64,000 nucleotides of DNA. Source: Magnetococcales bacterium. GTDB lineage: Bacteria; Pseudomonadota; Magnetococcia; Magnetococcales; UBA8363. Of the stretch, positions 61,097 to 64,000 are shown piece after piece (position 1 is the stretch's first letter; the number at the start of each line of letters is the position of its first letter). The stretch covers positions 44,201 to 108,200 of the forward strand of contig JADFYU010000006.1 of the NCBI GenBank assembly GCA_015232865.1, read 5' to 3'. The notes under the pieces were generated by a model, which saw only the letters and a list, made by a program, of their open reading frames with translations, did not search any database and was not told the DNA's origin. Both the position numbers and the translations under genes were made by a program.

Positions 61097-63133
61097 CTAT
61101 TGCAAAACCGTAAACAGACGCTCGCCACCTCGTTTAAGCTCCAACAAGACGCCGCTCTGGCCGTTGACTGACTTGATGGCCGCATCCAACTCGACAGCGG
61201 TGGGTACCGGCTGGCCATTGATGGCAACAATCAGATCACCCGGTTTCAAGCCCGCATTTTTTGCCGAACTACCGGCATTGACATCCCCGACCACCGCCCC
61301 TCTATTTTGAGCATTTTGCTGGTTGGCCCGCTTCGGAGCCGCTGTCGGTGTCAACTCCATTCCCATCCAATCGAATTCGGTTCGCAACGCAGCCGGAAGC
61401 CCCGGCGCTGTTTTGTTGTTCCCTTGACCACGCCCCCCGGCGCCAACCCGTTGAGTCGGACCGGCCATTCCCCCACCCGGACCGGCAAAGTTGGCCTGGG
61501 GTTGTTGCAGTGCGACCGCCACCGCACCGGGACGATCGACCAGAAGCATCAGATCCTGCCGGCCACCGTCTCTGACGATGGAGGCTCGGACAGTGCTGCC
61601 CGGCTCTTGCCCGGCCAAAAATTGGTTGAAGGCCTCGACACTGTCCATTCGGCGGCCATCCAATTTAAAAAGCACATCGTTGATCTGAAAACCGGCCAAA
61701 TCGAAGGCCAATCCCGGCTGAATAGCCAAAACCTGAACCCCACCGGGTACTGGCAGGTTGTTTTGAGCGGGGTCGACAGTTTGCAAGGTGGCTCCGACAC
61801 CGCTGTTTTCAACTGGCATCGATGCGGCTACCGGCAAACCAAATGCGCCCCCGGGAGAGGTAGCGTAAGGGCTGAATAGACCAGGGCTTTGTCCCTGCTC
61901 CCCCATACCCAACGCAACGGTTTGGGGGGCCGGAAGAATTTGATGGCATGCCTCACACGGTCCGCGATCACCATGAGGCATGATGGCGTCGGCCATAATG
62001 GGAGGGGCGCCGTTATTGACCGCCGCAATGGGTTGCGTGGTCGGAAGAATCTCGTGACAGGATTCGCACGGCCCCCGGTCGCCGTGTGGCATTATGGCAT
62101 CAGCCATAATGGGAGGCGCTCCTCCGGCACCAGCGACAACAGCCATTCCGGGCAGAGCCTGATTGACCAACATCGGCTCGACTCTCGGCAAACGAATCAG
62201 CTCTTCCATGAACTCTTTGGCCATTTTCACGGGAATGGCAAATCCAACCCCGGAAAACGCACTGGTTGTGGTATAAATAGCCGTATTGATTCCGATTATT
62301 CGCCCACCCTGATCGACGAGGGGTCCACCGGAGTTCCCCCGGTTGATGGCGGCATCTGTTTGCAACAGGCCGCGATGCAGGGTTCCGCCAATATTCACCA
62401 TTTTGTTTTTACCGGAGATGATCCCTTTGCTGACGGTTTGATCCAGCCCGTAAGGACTGCCAATGGCAATAACCGAATCACCGACCTGCATGGCATCACT
62501 GTCACCCAAGGCAGCCGGGGGCAGGTTCCGTTGCGGTGTTATTTTTAAAAGAGCCAGATCCCGCATCTCATCCTGGCCAATGATATCGGCAAAATAATGT
62601 TTGGTGCCGAGATCGTTGAAGACGGTCACACTGATGTGTTTCGCCAACTCGATCACATGAAAATTGGTTAAAATATGCCCCTCAGCCGTAACAATAACGC
62701 CGGACCCGATGCTCTCCTGAGAGATGCCGCTTTGAGGACGAGCGAAAGTCATTCCGGTTTGACCATTGGGGTCCGGTGGGCCTTGAACCGCTGTCGGTGT
62801 TGTTGCAGCCATGGTCGCACTGACATTGACAACGCTGGGCATGACGGAACGAGCAGATTCAGCAAAAGTTCGAATGGCCGCCGGAGCCTGCTGTTGGAGC
62901 ATCTGGGCCGCTACCGGTTGAGCCAACGTCATCAGGGGTTGGTCTTGTGGAGCCATCATCCCCGGTACACCGTCACCCCTTGGCTGCATGACGGAAACCG
63001 GGACGGGATTGCGTTTGGAGTAATGCTCCACAAACCAATAGCTCCCGATCATGACCAGTACGGCGACCAGGCCGGTCAGGTAGAGGTATTTATGATAAAT
63101 CTTGCCGCAGAATACATCAGATTTTGAAATCAT
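61097..63133 (-). CDS. mamE: MamE, magnetosome HtrA-type protease with two magnetochrome motifs
   Basis: 678 residues. An N-terminal membrane helix (about 17-34) precedes a trypsin-like domain with an intact triad: His159 (TNFHV), Asp192 (MRDLALLKI) and Ser268 (GNSGGPL). Two 27-residue magnetochrome units follow, with CESCH (Cys356-His360) and CEACH (Cys393-His397), each able to bind one c-type haem. Two PDZ domains lie at about 440-545 and 590-678. MamE processes magnetosome proteins, including itself and MamO and MamP in Magnetospirillum, and is needed for protein sorting and crystal growth. MamO and MamP, usual partners, are not found intact nearby. Confidence 0.95.
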   Translation of the reverse strand: MISKSDVFCGKIYHKYLYLTGLVAVLVMIGSYWFVEHYSKRNPVPVSVMQPRGDGVPGMMAPQDQPLMTLAQPVAAQMLQQQAPAAIRTFAESARSVMPSVVNVSATMAATTPTAVQGPPDPNGQTGMTFARPQSGISQESIGSGVIVTAEGHILTNFHVIELAKHISVTVFNDLGTKHYFADIIGQDEMRDLALLKITPQRNLPPAALGDSDAMQVGDSVIAIGSPYGLDQTVSKGIISGKNKMVNIGGTLHRGLLQTDAAINRGNSGGPLVDQGGRIIGINTAIYTTTSAFSGVGFAIPVKMAKEFMEELIRLPRVEPMLVNQALPGMAVVAGAGGAPPIMADAIMPHGDRGPCESCHEILPTTQPIAAVNNGAPPIMADAIMPHGDRGPCEACHQILPAPQTVALGMGEQGQSPGLFSPYATSPGGAFGLPVAASMPVENSGVGATLQTVDPAQNNLPVPGGVQVLAIQPGLAFDLAGFQINDVLFKLDGRRMDSVEAFNQFLAGQEPGSTVRASIVRDGGRQDLMLLVDRPGAVAVALQQPQANFAGPGGGMAGPTQRVGAGGRGQGNNKTAPGLPAALRTEFDWMGMELTPTAAPKRANQQNAQNRGAVVGDVNAGSSAKNAGLKPGDLIVAINGQPVPTAVELDAAIKSVNGQSGVLLELKRGGERLFTVLQ
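61931..62122 (-). repeat. Tandem duplicated magnetochrome units in mamE
   Basis: Residues 338-364 (62122-62042) and 375-401 (62011-61931) differ at only two of 27 amino acids (S/A and E/Q in CESCHE and CEACHQ), but the DNA differs at many third codon positions. Confidence 0.85.
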
Positions 63134-63189
63134 GAACGATCACTCTTCAATAAATCGATACATCTATTTTTACAGCCCCTGTGCCCGAA

Positions 63190-63387
63190 CTAAAACTCGT
63201 CGGAATCTGGGGCAGAGATCTGGTTACCTCTCATCCGGGTTACACCGGCTCCGATAGCGACCAAGCCCAAAAGAATCAGGCTGAGCGGTACAAGACCACG
63301 CAACAGTTCAACAATTGACCACCACCAAACAGAAACCCCCCATAGTCCCAGAGCCAGAGAAACCAATCCAAAAATTATGTTGGCCAT
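63190..63387 (-). CDS. mamI: MamI, small magnetosome membrane protein
   Basis: 65 residues with two membrane helices and the characteristic IFGLVSLALGLWGVSVWWWS, then LRGLVPLSLILLGLVAIGAG. The WWW run and the LRGL turn match MamI. MamI is one of the proteins needed for vesicle formation in Magnetospirillum and may also affect magnetite nucleation. The gene precedes mamE by 56 bp and is the first recognisable gene of the leftward cluster; mamH, which often stands before it, is missing here. Confidence 0.9.
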   Translation of the reverse strand: MANIIFGLVSLALGLWGVSVWWWSIVELLRGLVPLSLILLGLVAIGAGVTRMRGNQISAPDSDEF

Positions 63388-63701
63388 TATCGATATCCTT
63401 GTAGAATTGGTATTCCCATTGGGTAATATTTTTTAGAAATCAGTCTATATTAATTCAGCATAACGCATCAGGTATACACTGATTTCACAAAAACATCTAA
63501 GAAGAAAAGAGTGCTCCTGCCAATTTTTTTTGCAGATTCTGACCCCAAAAAAAAACGAGAGGTTCAAGGCAGACTACCCGTCGTTGTTCTGAACAAATGA
63601 TCAATGAAATGGAATGATACAATAAAACAATCTATAAAATACAGACCATCACTTGTAAACTATTGAACCCTATCGTTGCATAAATTTTCAGCCAATTGGG
63701 G
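63388..63701. other. 314-bp AT-rich region before mamI
   Basis: It should carry the main promoter of the leftward magnetosome operon. No clear -35/-10 pair was picked out by eye and no gene was recognised. Beyond it lies the end of a transposase gene, so this may be an insertion boundary. Confidence 0.45.
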
Positions 63702-64000
63702 CTATGCCACCTGATCCAATGCTTCGAGATAGTGCAGCAGTTCGTCCTGTACCGCCTCATTGGCACTCATAGCCAAGGTCAATTTGCCATTTGGTCGGAC
63801 CAGTCGGCCAGCGCGGTTTATAAGGCGGTTTCTGAGAGTGTTGAGTTGGGTGAACACCCATAATGCAGGGCGTTTTGGAGCGGTTTTCCGTGCAGGTGGA
63901 TTTGCCATCATCTGGAGCTCTCTGGTCAGGTTGTGAGCCAGAATAGTGGAGAGAAGGTACAGCTTGTTCCCCACCCAGGTTCGAGTGGGGATATAATCCA
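63702..64000 (-). mobile_element. IS1380-type transposase, C-terminal part, running off the right edge
   Basis: The frame is open through the right edge. It reads DYIPTRTWVGNKLYLLSTIL, then AHNLTRELQMM and, at the end, INRAGRLVRPNGKLTLAMS and LHYLEALDQVA. The HNL.RELQM and RAGRL.RP.GKL.L segments are typical of the C-terminal end of IS1380-family DDE transposases. Whether the element is complete cannot be seen, and its terminal inverted repeat was not identified. It stands at the boundary of the magnetosome cluster, a common setting for insertion elements. Confidence 0.75.

Overview
The window comes from a magnetotactic bacterium, most likely a member of the Magnetococcales or a close relative among the alphaproteobacteria-like lineages. 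The evidence is a magnetosome gene cluster on the right: mamD (+), then on the minus strand mamI, mamE, a mamJ-position gene, mamK, a mamF/mmsF gene, mamL, mamM, mamN, a short mamO remnant, a MamA with a very long N-terminal extension, mamQ and mamB. Lineage is inferred from gene content and order only; no rRNA or tRNA gene was recognised.

Layout. 1-5.2 kb: the end of a hybrid sensor kinase, a small YheU-family gene, and four pseudopilin-type genes in MSHA order (mshC/D/O/P-like). 5.3-21.2 kb: a surface-glycan cluster in two converging arms, with a lipid-linked sugar transferase, epimerase, YdjC deacetylase, five glycosyltransferases in all, methyltransferase, radical SAM enzyme, flippase, deacetylase-like protein, CDP-alcohol phosphotransferase and FemAB-like acyltransferase. 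21.2-27 kb: a phosphate module with a frameshifted phoB-like gene, phoR-like kinase, Pho-box-like repeats, a Na/Pi cotransporter and a universal stress protein. 27-33.8 kb: an NtrB/NtrC-type pair, then a second universal stress protein plus Na/Pi cotransporter. 34-36.1 kb: a SiaB-SiaC-like partner-switch pair joined to a class III nucleotide cyclase. 36.3-36.5 kb: three 11-bp-spaced Pho-box-like repeats followed by a terminator, a candidate phosphate-responsive small RNA. 36.7-43.3 kb: a Cus-type copper/silver efflux operon (cusC-B-A-F-like). 43.3-49.8 kb: bacteriohemerythrin, a GGDEF-EAL protein, two PEGA proteins and two unrecognised small genes. 49.8-64 kb: the magnetosome cluster, ending at a partial IS1380-type transposase that runs off the right edge.

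In the magnetosome cluster, MamI, MamL, MamQ and MamB are expected to build the membrane, MamM/MamB/MamN to move iron and protons, MamE to process proteins and carry haem, MamK (and possibly the MamJ-position protein) to align the chain, MamA to coat the vesicle, and MamD and the MamF-like protein to shape the crystal. The striking departures are that mamO is reduced to its membrane anchor, mamP is absent from its usual place, and MamA carries about 510 extra N-terminal residues.

A family of short REP-like repeats (consensus CCTRGAWWCGGCRGTTGG, both orientations) is scattered through the whole window, in intergenic gaps and also inside genes.
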